A stretch of DNA of 64,000 bases, taken from positions 186,001-250,000 of the forward strand of contig NZ_UWPJ01000005.1 in NCBI RefSeq assembly GCF_900606115.1. The letters are read 5' to 3'. The translations under genes and the position numbers were made by a program. Source of the DNA: Pigmentiphaga humi. GTDB lineage: Bacteria > Pseudomonadota > Gammaproteobacteria > Burkholderiales > Burkholderiaceae_B. Positions 37,388 through 46,359 of the stretch are shown in pieces; position 1 is the stretch's first letter; the number at the start of each line of letters is the position of its first letter. The notes under the pieces were generated by a model. That model searched no databases. It saw only the letters and a list, made by a program, of their open reading frames with translations, and was not told the origin of the DNA.

Positions 37388-38383
37388 CTACTCCGGCTTG
37401 ATCCTGGCCGCCTCCAGCAGCTTGTCGAACTGCGACTGCTGATCGCTCAGGAACGCCCGAAAACCGGCGGACGGACCTCCCGCCACATCGGAGACGCTGA
37501 ACTGGGCGAAAATGCGGCCGGCGACGGCCGGGTCGGCATAGGCTCCCCGCGCCAGGGCCGCATTGATTTTCTCGACGATGGCGGACGGGGTGCCGGGGGG
37601 CGCGAACAGAGCCAGCCATTGCGTCACGCTGGGCATGCCCTCTTCGGCGAAAGTGGGAATATCGGGCAGCGACGGCAGACGCTGCGCGGTGTTGATGGCA
37701 AGCAGCTTGACCTTCCCGCTCTTCATGTAGGGCAATCCGGCCAGTATCGAGTACGTCGTGCTCTGCACTTCTCCCGCCACGACGGCCTGCCAGGCCTGCG
37801 TGACCGACTTGTACGAGATGACGTTGAATGTCGCGCCGGCGGTATGGCGGAAGAATTCCCCATACAGGTAGGGCGTGCTCATCTTGCCCCAACTTCCCAA
37901 CGTGACCTCTTCCGGCCGGCTTCGGGCACGGGCGATCAGTTCCTTCATGTTGTCCACGGCGAGCCTGGGATGGGACCAGAAGCCCGCGGGGATGTAGGCG
38001 AGCAGCATGACGGGCTCGAGATCGCTTGGCCGGTAGGGAAGGTCCGCCCGCATCCTGGGCAGCAGAGCCCAATTGAAGAGGTCCAGCATGCACAGCGTAT
38101 GTCCGTCCGCTTGTGCCCGGGCACAGGCCTCCCCCGCCAGCAGGCCTTCCGCGCCTGGTTTGTTCTCGACCACGGCGGAGCGACCCAGTTCTTTCGAGAG
38201 AACTTCCGAGATGCTCCGGAGGAGCTGATCCGCGGAGCCACCTGGCGAATTCGCGGTCAAGAGGCGAATCGACCGCGAGGGATAGGAGTCGGCCGCGTCG
38301 GCGGCCGAGACGGACGTACACGAGAAAATCAGGACAGCGGCAACCGATCCTGATGCGAATTTCCGACTCCATGATGCACTCAT
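37388..38383 (-). CDS. Bug/TctC-family periplasmic solute receptor
   Basis: The 331-residue protein has a signal peptide (RKFASGSVAAVLIFSCTSVSA) and Bug signatures YPSRSIRLLTANSPGGSADQLLRS, ENKPGAEGLLAGEACARA and SLPDIPTFAEEGMP. ATG 38383 follows a GAGGAGA site; the longer open frame is a shadow. Sixty bases separate it from the Rieske gene, so it probably binds that enzyme's aromatic substrate. Confidence 0.92.
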   Translation of the reverse strand: MSASWSRKFASGSVAAVLIFSCTSVSAADAADSYPSRSIRLLTANSPGGSADQLLRSISEVLSKELGRSAVVENKPGAEGLLAGEACARAQADGHTLCMLDLFNWALLPRMRADLPYRPSDLEPVMLLAYIPAGFWSHPRLAVDNMKELIARARSRPEEVTLGSWGKMSTPYLYGEFFRHTAGATFNVISYKSVTQAWQAVVAGEVQSTTYSILAGLPYMKSGKVKLLAINTAQRLPSLPDIPTFAEEGMPSVTQWLALFAPPGTPSAIVEKINAALARGAYADPAVAGRIFAQFSVSDVAGGPSAGFRAFLSDQQSQFDKLLEAARIKPE

Positions 38384-38550
38384 CGCCGTCTCCTCATCTC
38401 GTATGAATGGCGCGCGAACCGCGCCGCTGGGAACATGGTCGGTCCAGCGTATCAGCCAAGAACGGGGGGACAAAGAGGCACGGCGCCCTTGTTCAGAGAC
38501 TGAACGTCGCGGGCGGCGGGGCACGGCGGACCCCGTCAGCCAGAGGGCTT

Positions 38551-39375
38551 CTAGCCGAGCAGGCGGAGGAGATTGCGCTCGATCTCGGCCGCCGCGGCCT
38601 GCAGCCGCTGCAGGAACATGGCCGTAGCCGCCTCGGGCCGGATCGCCGCGCGTATCCACATGATGTTCAGGCATCCTGCGACCTGCCCATGCGTCATGAT
38701 GGGCACGGCCAGCGCAGCGGAGCGCTTGCAACCGCCAGCCTCCTGAACTGCATAGCCTGCATCCTGGACCTGGGCAAAAACCAAGGACAGATCCGCTGCC
38801 GCCGGATAGCGAACCGCAATGTCTGCTTCAAGCAACTCGAGTATCCAGCGGCGTTCCTCCTGGCCGCAGAATGCGAGGTACGTGCGGCCGACGGCGGTAC
38901 TCAGCATGGGTACGCGCGTACCCGGCAGCGCGGCTACCAACGAAAGAGGGCTGTCCCGATGGGTGTTTGCCCTGAGTACCATGGCCCCGTCTTCATAGGT
39001 GGCGACATTGACCGGCCATACCAGTTCCGCGGACAGCGACTTCAGCACGGGCGTGGCTGCCTCGACCACTTTGTCGACCCGGCGATAGCCGACAGACAAC
39101 TGGTTGACGAGGGAAGTAAGCCGGTAAAGGTCCCGGAGTTTGGCGCGGTCGACATACCCCAGGAAACGCAGGGTCTCGAGCAACCGGTGCACGGTGGGAC
39201 GGGGAAGGCCGACCTGGGCTGCGATCTGCTGCGAAGAGGCTTCTCCCAGCCGATTGAGCGTTTGCAGAACGAACAACCCACGCTCCAGGCCGCGCACCAT
39301 GTGGTACGGGGAGTCGTGGGAGATTGCCGCATCGGAAGCTTGGTCGCCTTGGCGACGTGAGTGCGTCTGCAGCAT
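38551..39375 (-). CDS. IclR-family transcriptional regulator
   Basis: A 274-residue IclR protein with an N-terminal winged helix (RGLFVLQTLNRLGEASSQQIAAQVGLPRPTVHRLLETL) and a C-terminal effector domain (WPVNVATYEDGAMVLRANTHRDSP). ATG 39375 is preceded by GGAGG. IclR regulators often control aromatic catabolism, and this one sits directly upstream of the Bug and Rieske genes on the same strand. Confidence 0.9.
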   Translation of the reverse strand: MLQTHSRRQGDQASDAAISHDSPYHMVRGLERGLFVLQTLNRLGEASSQQIAAQVGLPRPTVHRLLETLRFLGYVDRAKLRDLYRLTSLVNQLSVGYRRVDKVVEAATPVLKSLSAELVWPVNVATYEDGAMVLRANTHRDSPLSLVAALPGTRVPMLSTAVGRTYLAFCGQEERRWILELLEADIAVRYPAAADLSLVFAQVQDAGYAVQEAGGCKRSAALAVPIMTHGQVAGCLNIMWIRAAIRPEAATAMFLQRLQAAAAEIERNLLRLLG

Positions 39376-39510
39376 TTATGCCTCCGTTGAGAACGCTGCT
39401 GGCTCGTGGACAGGAACGCCGATTGCCGGCGCAAGCCGGGATACTCCCTCAAGGCTACACTCAGAATCACACCCCGACCAAAGTGGAATCCCGCGCACCC
39501 GCCCTTCCCC

Positions 39511-40731
39511 ATGTCCACCGCCGATACGCTTCTCGCACTGGCCCATCCGCTCGTGGCGTTCCTGATCGCAGCGCTGCTGACCGGCGGGTGGCACTTCATG
39601 GGACGGCCCGCGCAACTGCTGTATTTCGCCGGGGCCTTCGTCTGCTATGCGGCCGGACTGACCCTGCAGATCACGCTCTGGCCCGCCGATCTGGCGGTCA
39701 ACATTACCGCGACGGGCTTGCTCTACAGCGGCGCGACCTACATGTTCGCCAGTGGCATCACGCAACTCGAGCGCAAACCGATGCCGTCCTGGCCCTCGGC
39801 GGCGATCCTGGCCGCCATGCTGGCCGTGCGCATCTGGAGCCTGCGGGATCCGGCTTGGTCCGGCCTGAGGATAGGCACGCTGTACACCGCGGTCACCCTG
39901 CTGTTCCTGCTCGCCCTTTGGCGGATCCGGCACCTCGGCCGGGGCTCGGCGCTGGAGCGGCTGCTGTTCTGGTTCGTGCTGCTGGGCACCCTCAGCCTCA
40001 TGCCCCGTATCCTGCTGACCCTGGACGCCAGGACCACGCACTACGGCTACGACGGCGGCATGTACTGGGTGCTGACCCAGCTCAGCTTCTACCTTTTCAG
40101 CGTGGGCGCCGCGGTGCTGCTCCTGCTGCTGACGGCGTTCCGCACCATTGCGCACTTCAGCCGGGTTTCCGAACGCGATCCGCTGACCGGCCTGCGCAAC
40201 CGCAACAGCCTGATCCGTTTCCTGGAGAAGAGCCTGGCGAAGGCCGATCGCTACGGGCTCGTCATCCTCGACGCGGACCACTTCAAGCAGATCAACGACC
40301 GCTACGGCCATCCCGTGGGCGACGCGGTGCTGCGGGCCATGGCGGGCGTCCTGGCGCTGCATCTGCGGAAGGCGGACGCCGCCGGCAGGATCGGCGGCGA
40401 GGAATTCATGCTGGTCCTGCCCGGGGCGGCGCTGGAAGAAACCGAGCAGGCCGCCGCGCGGCTGCAGGCGGCCATGGCCGAGCAGGACTTCTCTTCCATC
40501 GCGCCGGGGCTGCGCTGCACGGCCAGCTTCGGCGCAGGCAGTTTCGGCCGCGACGTACCCTTCGAACAGGCCTATGCCCACGTCGACCGGCTCCTGGCGC
40601 TGGCCAAGCGACAAGGCCGCAACCGCATCGGCAAGGCCGCCACCGAGCCGGCCGGGGATGAAGACACCCAAGCATTACCCCCAGTTATTGGCTTTACAGG
40701 AGAAGATTCTTTTTCTACGATGAATCGATGA
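39511..40731 (+). CDS. Membrane diguanylate cyclase (GGDEF domain)
   Basis: The 406-residue protein has about six or seven N-terminal membrane helices and a C-terminal GGDEF domain starting at SERDPLTGLRNRNSL. The active-site motif is G295-G-E-E-F299 and an intact inhibitory I-site R286-K-A-D289 lies five residues before it, so it should make cyclic di-GMP with product inhibition. The last 20 or so codons are AT-rich and overlap what looks like the promoter region of the next gene. Its stop overlaps the Lrp-type gene start (ATGA). Confidence 0.9.
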   Translation: MSTADTLLALAHPLVAFLIAALLTGGWHFMGRPAQLLYFAGAFVCYAAGLTLQITLWPADLAVNITATGLLYSGATYMFASGITQLERKPMPSWPSAAILAAMLAVRIWSLRDPAWSGLRIGTLYTAVTLLFLLALWRIRHLGRGSALERLLFWFVLLGTLSLMPRILLTLDARTTHYGYDGGMYWVLTQLSFYLFSVGAAVLLLLLTAFRTIAHFSRVSERDPLTGLRNRNSLIRFLEKSLAKADRYGLVILDADHFKQINDRYGHPVGDAVLRAMAGVLALHLRKADAAGRIGGEEFMLVLPGAALEETEQAAARLQAAMAEQDFSSIAPGLRCTASFGAGSFGRDVPFEQAYAHVDRLLALAKRQGRNRIGKAATEPAGDEDTQALPPVIGFTGEDSFSTMNR

Positions 40732-41213
40732 AAAAGAATGCTCCAACCGAATCCCTGGACCAGACCGACCTGCAGCTGATGCGCCATCTGCAGGACGACG
40801 GCCGGCTGTCCAACGCCAAGCTGGCCCAGCGCGTCGCGTTGAGCGAGACCCCCTGCTGGCACCGGCTGCGCAAACTCGAGTCCGAAGGCTACATCCAGGG
40901 CTACCAGGCCATGCTCGACCGGCGCAAACTGGGCCTGGGCGAGCTGGCCTTCATCAGCCTGAATTTCTCGCCGCACACGGCCGAGGCCTTCGAGGCGCTG
41001 GAAAAGCTAGTCGAGGCGAACGACCAAGTGCTGACCTGCCACCGCGTTACGGGCGAGGCCGACTTCGTGATGATGGTGGTGGCCGAAGATCTGGATTCGG
41101 TGCGGGATTTCATCGACAAGGTGTTGCGCACCCTGCCCAACGTGGCCACGGTGCGCACCAGCCTGTCGCTCAGGGAAGTGAAGTTCTCGAGCAAGCTGCC
41201 GCTGCCGGCGTAG
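40728..41213 (+). CDS. Lrp/AsnC-family transcriptional regulator
   Basis: A 161-residue Lrp/AsnC protein. The N-terminal helix-turn-helix (LDQTDLQLMRHLQDDGRLSNAKLAQRVALSETPCWHRLRKLESEGYI) is followed by the RAM/AsnC ligand domain (VTGEADFVMMVVAEDLDSVRDFIDKVLRTLPNVATVRTSLSLREVK). Such regulators sense amino acids. It starts within the stop of the diguanylate cyclase gene and its target is not evident here. Confidence 0.92.
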   Translation: MKKNAPTESLDQTDLQLMRHLQDDGRLSNAKLAQRVALSETPCWHRLRKLESEGYIQGYQAMLDRRKLGLGELAFISLNFSPHTAEAFEALEKLVEANDQVLTCHRVTGEADFVMMVVAEDLDSVRDFIDKVLRTLPNVATVRTSLSLREVKFSSKLPLPA

Positions 41214-41225
41214 AGCGGCGCGCGC

Positions 41226-41924
41226 TCAGCCCTGCCGCAGCCGCGCCGCCGTGGCCGCGTCCGCCGGCTTGGCCAGCAGGCCGCCGCGATCGTTGAACAG
41301 CACCAGATAGCGCGCCCCGTCGAACATGGGCATGAAAGTGGCGCTGCCGTACTCGGCGTCGACGTAGGGCAGCCAGCGCGAGAATTCGCGCTTCAGCATC
41401 CACAGGTCGGGCAGGCGGCCGTCGCCGTCGAGCGCGTAGACGCTGCGCGGCGCGGTGCGTTCGCGCTCGACGTCGTCGTAGCGCCCGCCTATGCGGTCCA
41501 GCCTGTACAGCGACGGCACCCCGGCCAGCGCCGCGGGCAGCCGCCAGCGCAATACGCGCGCGTCGATCTGCCATGCATCGCCCAGCAGCGTGAACCGGCG
41601 CTCGCCCTGCGGCGCGCCCGCGGGTCCCGGCGGCAGCATCACACTGGCGCGAAAGCGCTGCGGCCCTTCCTGCGCGAATTCGATCGTGGCGACTTGCCGG
41701 TCTTCGAACAATTGCAGATAGCGATGCACCGTGAAGGCCAGCAGCGCGGCAACCAGGCTCAGGGCAAGCAGCGCCAGCCCCAGCAGGCGCCGCAGCGGCC
41801 GCAGCCGGCGCGGGTGCCAGGCCGGCCCGGCGTAGCCGCCGGACCCGAAAGCCATGCCGAACCCAGGCAGGGCCAGAACGATCGCAATCACGGCGATCCA
41901 TAAATAAGGACTCAGCGCATCCAC
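41226..41924 (-). CDS. Membrane protein of unknown function
   Basis: The 232-residue protein has two N-terminal hydrophobic helices (about 5-25 and 45-65) and a large soluble C-terminal domain with conserved-looking WQIDARVLRWRLPAAL, SLYRLDRIGGRYDDVE and AEYGSATFMPMFDGARYLVLFNDRGGL stretches. I do not recognise the family. GTG 41924 is chosen because GAGGAGA lies upstream at the right distance. It is convergent with the Lrp-type gene, and divergent from the flavin reductase gene. Confidence 0.65.
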   Translation of the reverse strand: MDALSPYLWIAVIAIVLALPGFGMAFGSGGYAGPAWHPRRLRPLRRLLGLALLALSLVAALLAFTVHRYLQLFEDRQVATIEFAQEGPQRFRASVMLPPGPAGAPQGERRFTLLGDAWQIDARVLRWRLPAALAGVPSLYRLDRIGGRYDDVERERTAPRSVYALDGDGRLPDLWMLKREFSRWLPYVDAEYGSATFMPMFDGARYLVLFNDRGGLLAKPADAATAARLRQG

Positions 41925-42016
41925 CCGTGTCGTCTCCTCGGCATGCCGGTTTCCAGGCCCCATCCTCGCACAACCCGGGTGGAGGAATGTTACGGGTTAC
42001 CACCGTCCGCCGGCGC

Positions 42017-42066
42017 TTGACTTTCTTCCGTGCGGCGCGCGTAATACATAGCTAGCTATGTATTAC
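42017..42066 (+). promoter_or_regulatory. Promoter with a 26-bp perfect palindrome
   Basis: A perfect palindrome of half-site GTAATACATAGCT occupies 42041-42066, just before the flavin reductase gene. TTGACT at 42017-42022 can serve as a -35 element, with TAATAC inside the palindrome as a loose -10. A repressor bound here would block the promoter. The MarR-type regulator encoded at 45827 is the best local candidate. Confidence 0.6.
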
Positions 42067-42078
42067 CAGGAGACAGCC

Positions 42079-42687
42079 ATGCCGCTTCACGTTCCCCGCA
42101 TCGTGGCCTTGGGGGGCACGACCCGCCCCGATTCGTCCACCGAACGCGCGCTGCGCCATGCGCTGGACGCGGCGGCGGCCACGGGCGCGCAAGTCGCCAT
42201 GCTGGCCGGCGACGACCTGGTCCTGCCCATGTACGCGCCCCACGACTCCGCCCGCACGCCCGCGGCGCTGCGCCTGGTGGACGAACTGCGCCGCGCCGAC
42301 GGCGTGATCATCGCTTCCCCGGGCTACCACGGCAGCCTGTCCGGCCTGGTCAAGAACGCCCTGGACTACGCCGAGGACTTGCGCACCGACGCCCGGCCCT
42401 ACCTGAGCGGCCGCGCCGTCGGCTGCATCGCCAATGCCGCCGGCTGGCAGGCCGCGGTCGCCACCCTGGGCGCGCTGCGCGACATCGTCCATGCCCTGCG
42501 CGGCTGGCCCACCCCGCTCGGTGTCTGCATAGGCGGCACGGATCCCGCCTTCGCTCCGGACGGCAGCTGCATCGATCCGCGCACCGACGAGCAGCTGCGC
42601 ACCCTGGCGCTGGAAGTGGCCGGCTTCGCCCATCGCATGCGCGGCCAGGCGCCCTGCCGCCCCGATGCCATCCGCGCCGCGGCCTGA
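42079..42687 (+). CDS. NADPH-dependent FMN reductase
   Basis: The 202-residue protein is a flavodoxin-fold NAD(P)H:FMN reductase, recognised by IVALGGTTRPDSSTERALRHAL at the start and ADGVIIASPGYHGSLSGLVKNALDY (FMN-binding loop). ATG 42079 has AGGAGA upstream; an in-frame ATG at 42058 lies inside the palindrome. It is the first gene of an operon with a hydrolase and a luciferase-like oxygenase, for which it probably supplies reduced FMN. Confidence 0.9.
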   Translation: MPLHVPRIVALGGTTRPDSSTERALRHALDAAAATGAQVAMLAGDDLVLPMYAPHDSARTPAALRLVDELRRADGVIIASPGYHGSLSGLVKNALDYAEDLRTDARPYLSGRAVGCIANAAGWQAAVATLGALRDIVHALRGWPTPLGVCIGGTDPAFAPDGSCIDPRTDEQLRTLALEVAGFAHRMRGQAPCRPDAIRAAA

Positions 42688-42722
42688 TACGACACGTCCG
42701 TTTTTCCATCGAGGAAACCCTC

Positions 42723-43514
42723 ATGACCGCACTCGAAACATCCACGCTGCGCATCCGCGATACCGCGCTGCGCGTCGCGCGCGGCGGCAGCGGCCGGCCG
42801 CTGCTGTTCCTGCACGGCCCGGGCGGCCTGGCCGAATCCGAACCCGCGCTGCGCGCGCTGGCCGGCCACTACGACTGCCACGCGCCGGAGCACCCCGGCT
42901 ACGGCGGCAGCGCCGTGCCGGCCTGGCTGGACAACATCCGCGATCTCGCCAATTTCTATCTCGACTACCTGGCGCAGCAGCAGCTCTCGGACGTGCATCT
43001 GGTCGGCTACGACCTGGGCGGCTGGATCGCTGCCGAGCTGGCGGTGCGCAACAGCCACGCCCTGGCTACGCTCACACTGATCGGCGCGCAGGGCATACAC
43101 GTTCCCGGCGCGCCGGGCGTGGACGTCTTTCTGCGCACCGACGACGACCTGGTGCGCGACACCTATCACGACACGGCGCTGGCCGATGCCATCCTGGCGC
43201 GCACGCCGACCGAGGAACAGCTCGATCAAGCCGTGCGCGACAAGGAGATCACCGCCAGGCTCACCTGGCAGCCGCGCGGCCACGATCCGGACCTGGCCAA
43301 ATGGCTGCACCGCATCGCCGTCCCCACCCTGGTCGTATGGGGCGCGAACGACCGCATCCTGCCCGTGGAATACGGACGCTCGTGGCGCGACCGCATCGCG
43401 CGCGCGACGCTGGCCGAACTGTCCGATTGCGGACACGCGCCGCACGTCGAACGCACGGTCGATACCGTCGCCGCGCTGAATCGATTGACCGCCTCGTCCG
43501 GGAGCCTCGCATGA
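42723..43514 (+). CDS. Alpha/beta hydrolase with predicted Asp nucleophile
   Basis: A 263-residue alpha/beta hydrolase. The nucleophile elbow reads G95-Y-D97-L-G-G instead of the usual GxSxG, pointing to an Asp nucleophile as in epoxide hydrolases and haloalkane dehalogenases. The likely catalytic acid D210 (GANDRILP) and His H238 (DCGHAPH) are present, and FLHGPGG supplies the oxyanion region. The downstream flavin monooxygenase starts inside its stop codon (ATGA), so the two are co-translated and may act in series. Confidence 0.85.
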   Translation: MTALETSTLRIRDTALRVARGGSGRPLLFLHGPGGLAESEPALRALAGHYDCHAPEHPGYGGSAVPAWLDNIRDLANFYLDYLAQQQLSDVHLVGYDLGGWIAAELAVRNSHALATLTLIGAQGIHVPGAPGVDVFLRTDDDLVRDTYHDTALADAILARTPTEEQLDQAVRDKEITARLTWQPRGHDPDLAKWLHRIAVPTLVVWGANDRILPVEYGRSWRDRIARATLAELSDCGHAPHVERTVDTVAALNRLTASSGSLA

Positions 43515-44647
43515 AGTTCTTCAATTTCCACTTGATGCCCTATCGCCATGCGGACCTGGACGCGATCCAGAAGAACGGCTCGGCGTGGGTCACTTTCTCG
43601 AACGCGCACTACGATCCGGCATTGGGCGCCGAGCTCTACCACGAGTACCTGGACCAGATGGAGTATGCCGACCAGCTCGGCTTCGACGGCGTCTGCCTGA
43701 ACGAGCACCACCAGACCGCCTATGGGCTGATGCCCATCCCCGGCGTACTGGCCGGCGCGCTGGCGCGCAGCGTCAAGCGCGCGAAGATCGCCGTGCTGGG
43801 CCGCGCCCTGCCGCTGGTGAACAACCCGCTCACGGTGGCCGAGGAATTCGCGATGCTGGACAACCTCACGCGCGGCCGCTTCATCGCCGGCTTCGTGCGG
43901 GGCATAGGCGCCGAGTATCACGCCATGGGCATCAACCCGGCCGAATCGCAGGCCCGCTTCGCCGAGGCGCACGACCTGATCGTGCGCGCCTGGACCGAGC
44001 CCGGACCGTTCTCCTACATGGGCAAGCACTATCAATTCCAGTACGTGAACCCCTGGCCCCGCCCCTACCAGCAGCCGCGCCCGCCGATCTGGGTTCCCTC
44101 GCAGGGGTCCAGCAGCACCATCCGCTGGGCGGCGGGCCTGCGCTACACCTATTGCCAGACGCTCAGCCCCATTGCCACGGTCAAGAAGTTCTTCGACATG
44201 TACCGCGAAGAAGCGCGCAAGGCCGGCTACGAGGCCGGGCGCGACCAGCTCGCCTGGTCCAATTGCATCTACGTGGCCGAGACCGACGAGCGCGCCATGG
44301 CGGAGGCCAGGCCGCACCTGGAAGCGCTGATGACCCGCCTGCTGAAAATGCCCATGGAGATGCTGCTGCCGCCCGGCTATACCAACATCGAGGCCATGAA
44401 GCGCATCAAGGCGACCCGGGCGGTCGGCGCCAAGCCGCAGTCGGTCGAGGATCTGGTCAAGTCGGGGCTGGTCATCATCGGCAGCCCGTCCACCGTGCGC
44501 GAAAAGCTGGCCGAATACGAGGAACTGGCCGGGTTCGGCACCACGCTCACCAAGACCCAGTTCGGCACGATGCCGGACGGCATGGTCCGCGCCAACATGC
44601 AGGCCATCGCTCAGGAAATCATTCCCCACTTCAAAGACGCCGCTTGA
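43511..44647 (+). CDS. LLM-class (luciferase-like) flavin-dependent monooxygenase
   Basis: A 378-residue bacterial luciferase-like TIM-barrel oxygenase. Family signatures are MEYADQLGFDGVCLNEHHQTAYGLMPIPGVLAGAL, VAEEFAMLDNLTRGRFIAGFVRG and FGTTLTKTQFG. It uses reduced FMN, probably supplied by the reductase two genes upstream, for oxygen insertion. The open frame extends far upstream as a shadow; ATG 43511 overlaps the hydrolase stop. The substrate is unknown. Confidence 0.9.
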   Translation: MKFFNFHLMPYRHADLDAIQKNGSAWVTFSNAHYDPALGAELYHEYLDQMEYADQLGFDGVCLNEHHQTAYGLMPIPGVLAGALARSVKRAKIAVLGRALPLVNNPLTVAEEFAMLDNLTRGRFIAGFVRGIGAEYHAMGINPAESQARFAEAHDLIVRAWTEPGPFSYMGKHYQFQYVNPWPRPYQQPRPPIWVPSQGSSSTIRWAAGLRYTYCQTLSPIATVKKFFDMYREEARKAGYEAGRDQLAWSNCIYVAETDERAMAEARPHLEALMTRLLKMPMEMLLPPGYTNIEAMKRIKATRAVGAKPQSVEDLVKSGLVIIGSPSTVREKLAEYEELAGFGTTLTKTQFGTMPDGMVRANMQAIAQEIIPHFKDAA

Positions 44648-44757
44648 ACACGCCCGCACGGCCGCCCGCGGGGCGTGCGCCCTCCCCCGTAGAGGATGTC
44701 GCCAAGCGACAGGAGGGCACACCGATGAGCGGCCGCTCACCACAAGGAGGAGACACC

Positions 44758-45753
44758 ATGGCATACCTGCTCTTGCGCGGCTTCGCGCCGCTTGCGCTGT
44801 CGCTGGCCGGCCTCGCGCTGCCCGCCGCCAGCCCCCTGGCCGCGGATGCAGCGGCGAACTTTCCCGACAAACCCGTCAAGCTGGCCCTGCCCTTCCCGCC
44901 GGGCGGATCCGCCGACACGATCACGCGCGCCATGGCGGAGCGCCTGCAGGCCCAGCTGCAGCAACCCTTCCTGATCGAGAACCGCCCGGGCGCCGCGGGC
45001 AACGTCGCGACGCGCCATATCGCCAAGGCGCCTGCCGACGGCTACAACCTTCTGGTGGGCGTGACCGGCGCGCTGGTCATCAATCCGAATCTCTACACCC
45101 TGGACTACGACCCCGCCAAGGACTTCATCGGCGTCTCGATGGTGGCCCGCGCGCCCGTCGCCATCGTGGCCGACCCCAATGCCGGCATAGGCAGCATCAA
45201 GCAGCTGATCGAACAGGCCAAGGCCAAGCCGGGCGCGCTCGCCTATGCCACCAACGGCGTGGGCACCAGCCACCACCTGGCCGCCGAATTGTTCCGCCAG
45301 TCGGCCGGGCTCGACATGCGCAACGTCCCCTACAAAGGAACGCCGGAAGCGCTCCAGGACATCATCGGCGGGCGCGTGCCCATCGGCTTCATGGACCTGA
45401 CCGCCTCCATACCGCTGGTGGCTTCGGGCAAGCTCAAGGCGCTCGCCACCACCGGCACCGGGCGCTCTCCCGCACTGCCCGACGTCCCCACCGTGGCCGA
45501 AGCCGGCCTGCCGGGCTTCTCGGCCGACACCTGGGTGGCCATCATGGCACCGAAAGGCACGCCCGGCCCCGTCGTCGACAAACTCAGCGCCGAGATCAAG
45601 ACCGCGCTGGCCCTGCCCGAGCTGCGCGCACGCGCCCAGACGCAGGGGCTCGAAGTGATCAGCAGCACACCGGCGGAACTGCAGGACTTCCTGCGCAGCG
45701 AAGCCGAGAAGTGGAAGCGCGTGATCAAAGAAGCGGGGATCAAGCTGCAATAG
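44758..45753 (+). CDS. Bug/TctC-family periplasmic solute receptor
   Basis: The 331-residue protein has a signal peptide (LLLRGFAPLALSLAGLALPAASPLA) and Bug hallmarks FPDKPVKLALPFPPGGSADTITRAM, ENRPGAAGNVATRHIAKA and VPYKGTPEALQDIIGGRVP. A strong AAGGAGGAGA precedes ATG 44758. It follows the monooxygenase by 110 bp and likely binds that pathway's substrate. Confidence 0.93.
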   Translation: MAYLLLRGFAPLALSLAGLALPAASPLAADAAANFPDKPVKLALPFPPGGSADTITRAMAERLQAQLQQPFLIENRPGAAGNVATRHIAKAPADGYNLLVGVTGALVINPNLYTLDYDPAKDFIGVSMVARAPVAIVADPNAGIGSIKQLIEQAKAKPGALAYATNGVGTSHHLAAELFRQSAGLDMRNVPYKGTPEALQDIIGGRVPIGFMDLTASIPLVASGKLKALATTGTGRSPALPDVPTVAEAGLPGFSADTWVAIMAPKGTPGPVVDKLSAEIKTALALPELRARAQTQGLEVISSTPAELQDFLRSEAEKWKRVIKEAGIKLQ

Positions 45754-45826
45754 AACGCCGGGGCGGACGGACGGCATTCCTGCCGGCCGTCCGCATGGCA
45801 TCCTGTTGCCGGCGGCCGGCGCCCCT

Positions 45827-46255
45827 TCATTCCTCGTCGAGGTTCGCCATCATCTTCACGCCTATGCGCAGGAACTCGGCCACTTCCTCGTCGGTCAGGC
45901 CCAGGCACGCCTCGCGGTAGACCTCCACCGCCGCGTCCGTCATCAGCGCGAGCATGGCGCGCCCATGGTCCGTCAGGGACACCAGGCGGCGGCGGCCATC
46001 GTTCTCGTCCGAGATCCGCTCGATCAGGCCGTTCTTCTCCATTCGCACGAGCGTCGCCGCCATGGAGGGCTGCTCGACCCCCACCATCCGCGCCAGCTCC
46101 ATCTGCGTCGACACCTTCACGTCGCGCAGGCAGCGCAGCACGGGAAACTGGCCCGGCATGACGCCATGGGGAGCGGTCAGCTGCGCCAGGTGCCAGACGA
46201 TGCGGCGATTGAGCGCGCCGACGACGAAACCCAGGCTTTGCGTGCGTATGTTCAT
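45827..46255 (-). CDS. MarR-family transcriptional regulator
   Basis: A 142-residue MarR protein. The winged helix (TQMELARMVGVEQPSMAATLVRMEKNGLIERISDENDGRRRLVSLTDHGRAML) is clear. ATG 46255 (MNIRTQSLGF) is chosen over the longer open frame. It is divergent from the next hydrolase gene and lies beside the flavin monooxygenase operon. It probably controls the palindrome at 42041-42066 and/or the divergent promoter 46256-46359. Confidence 0.9.
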   Translation of the reverse strand: MNIRTQSLGFVVGALNRRIVWHLAQLTAPHGVMPGQFPVLRCLRDVKVSTQMELARMVGVEQPSMAATLVRMEKNGLIERISDENDGRRRLVSLTDHGRAMLALMTDAAVEVYREACLGLTDEEVAEFLRIGVKMMANLDEE

Positions 46256-46359
46256 CGAAAAAAAACCAGCAGCGGGAGCGGGGAAGGTAGCACATGCCCG
46301 CGCCTGTCGGCCCGGGCGCTCGCACAACTGCTAGGATTCCTGCCAGGGAGGAAAACGGA

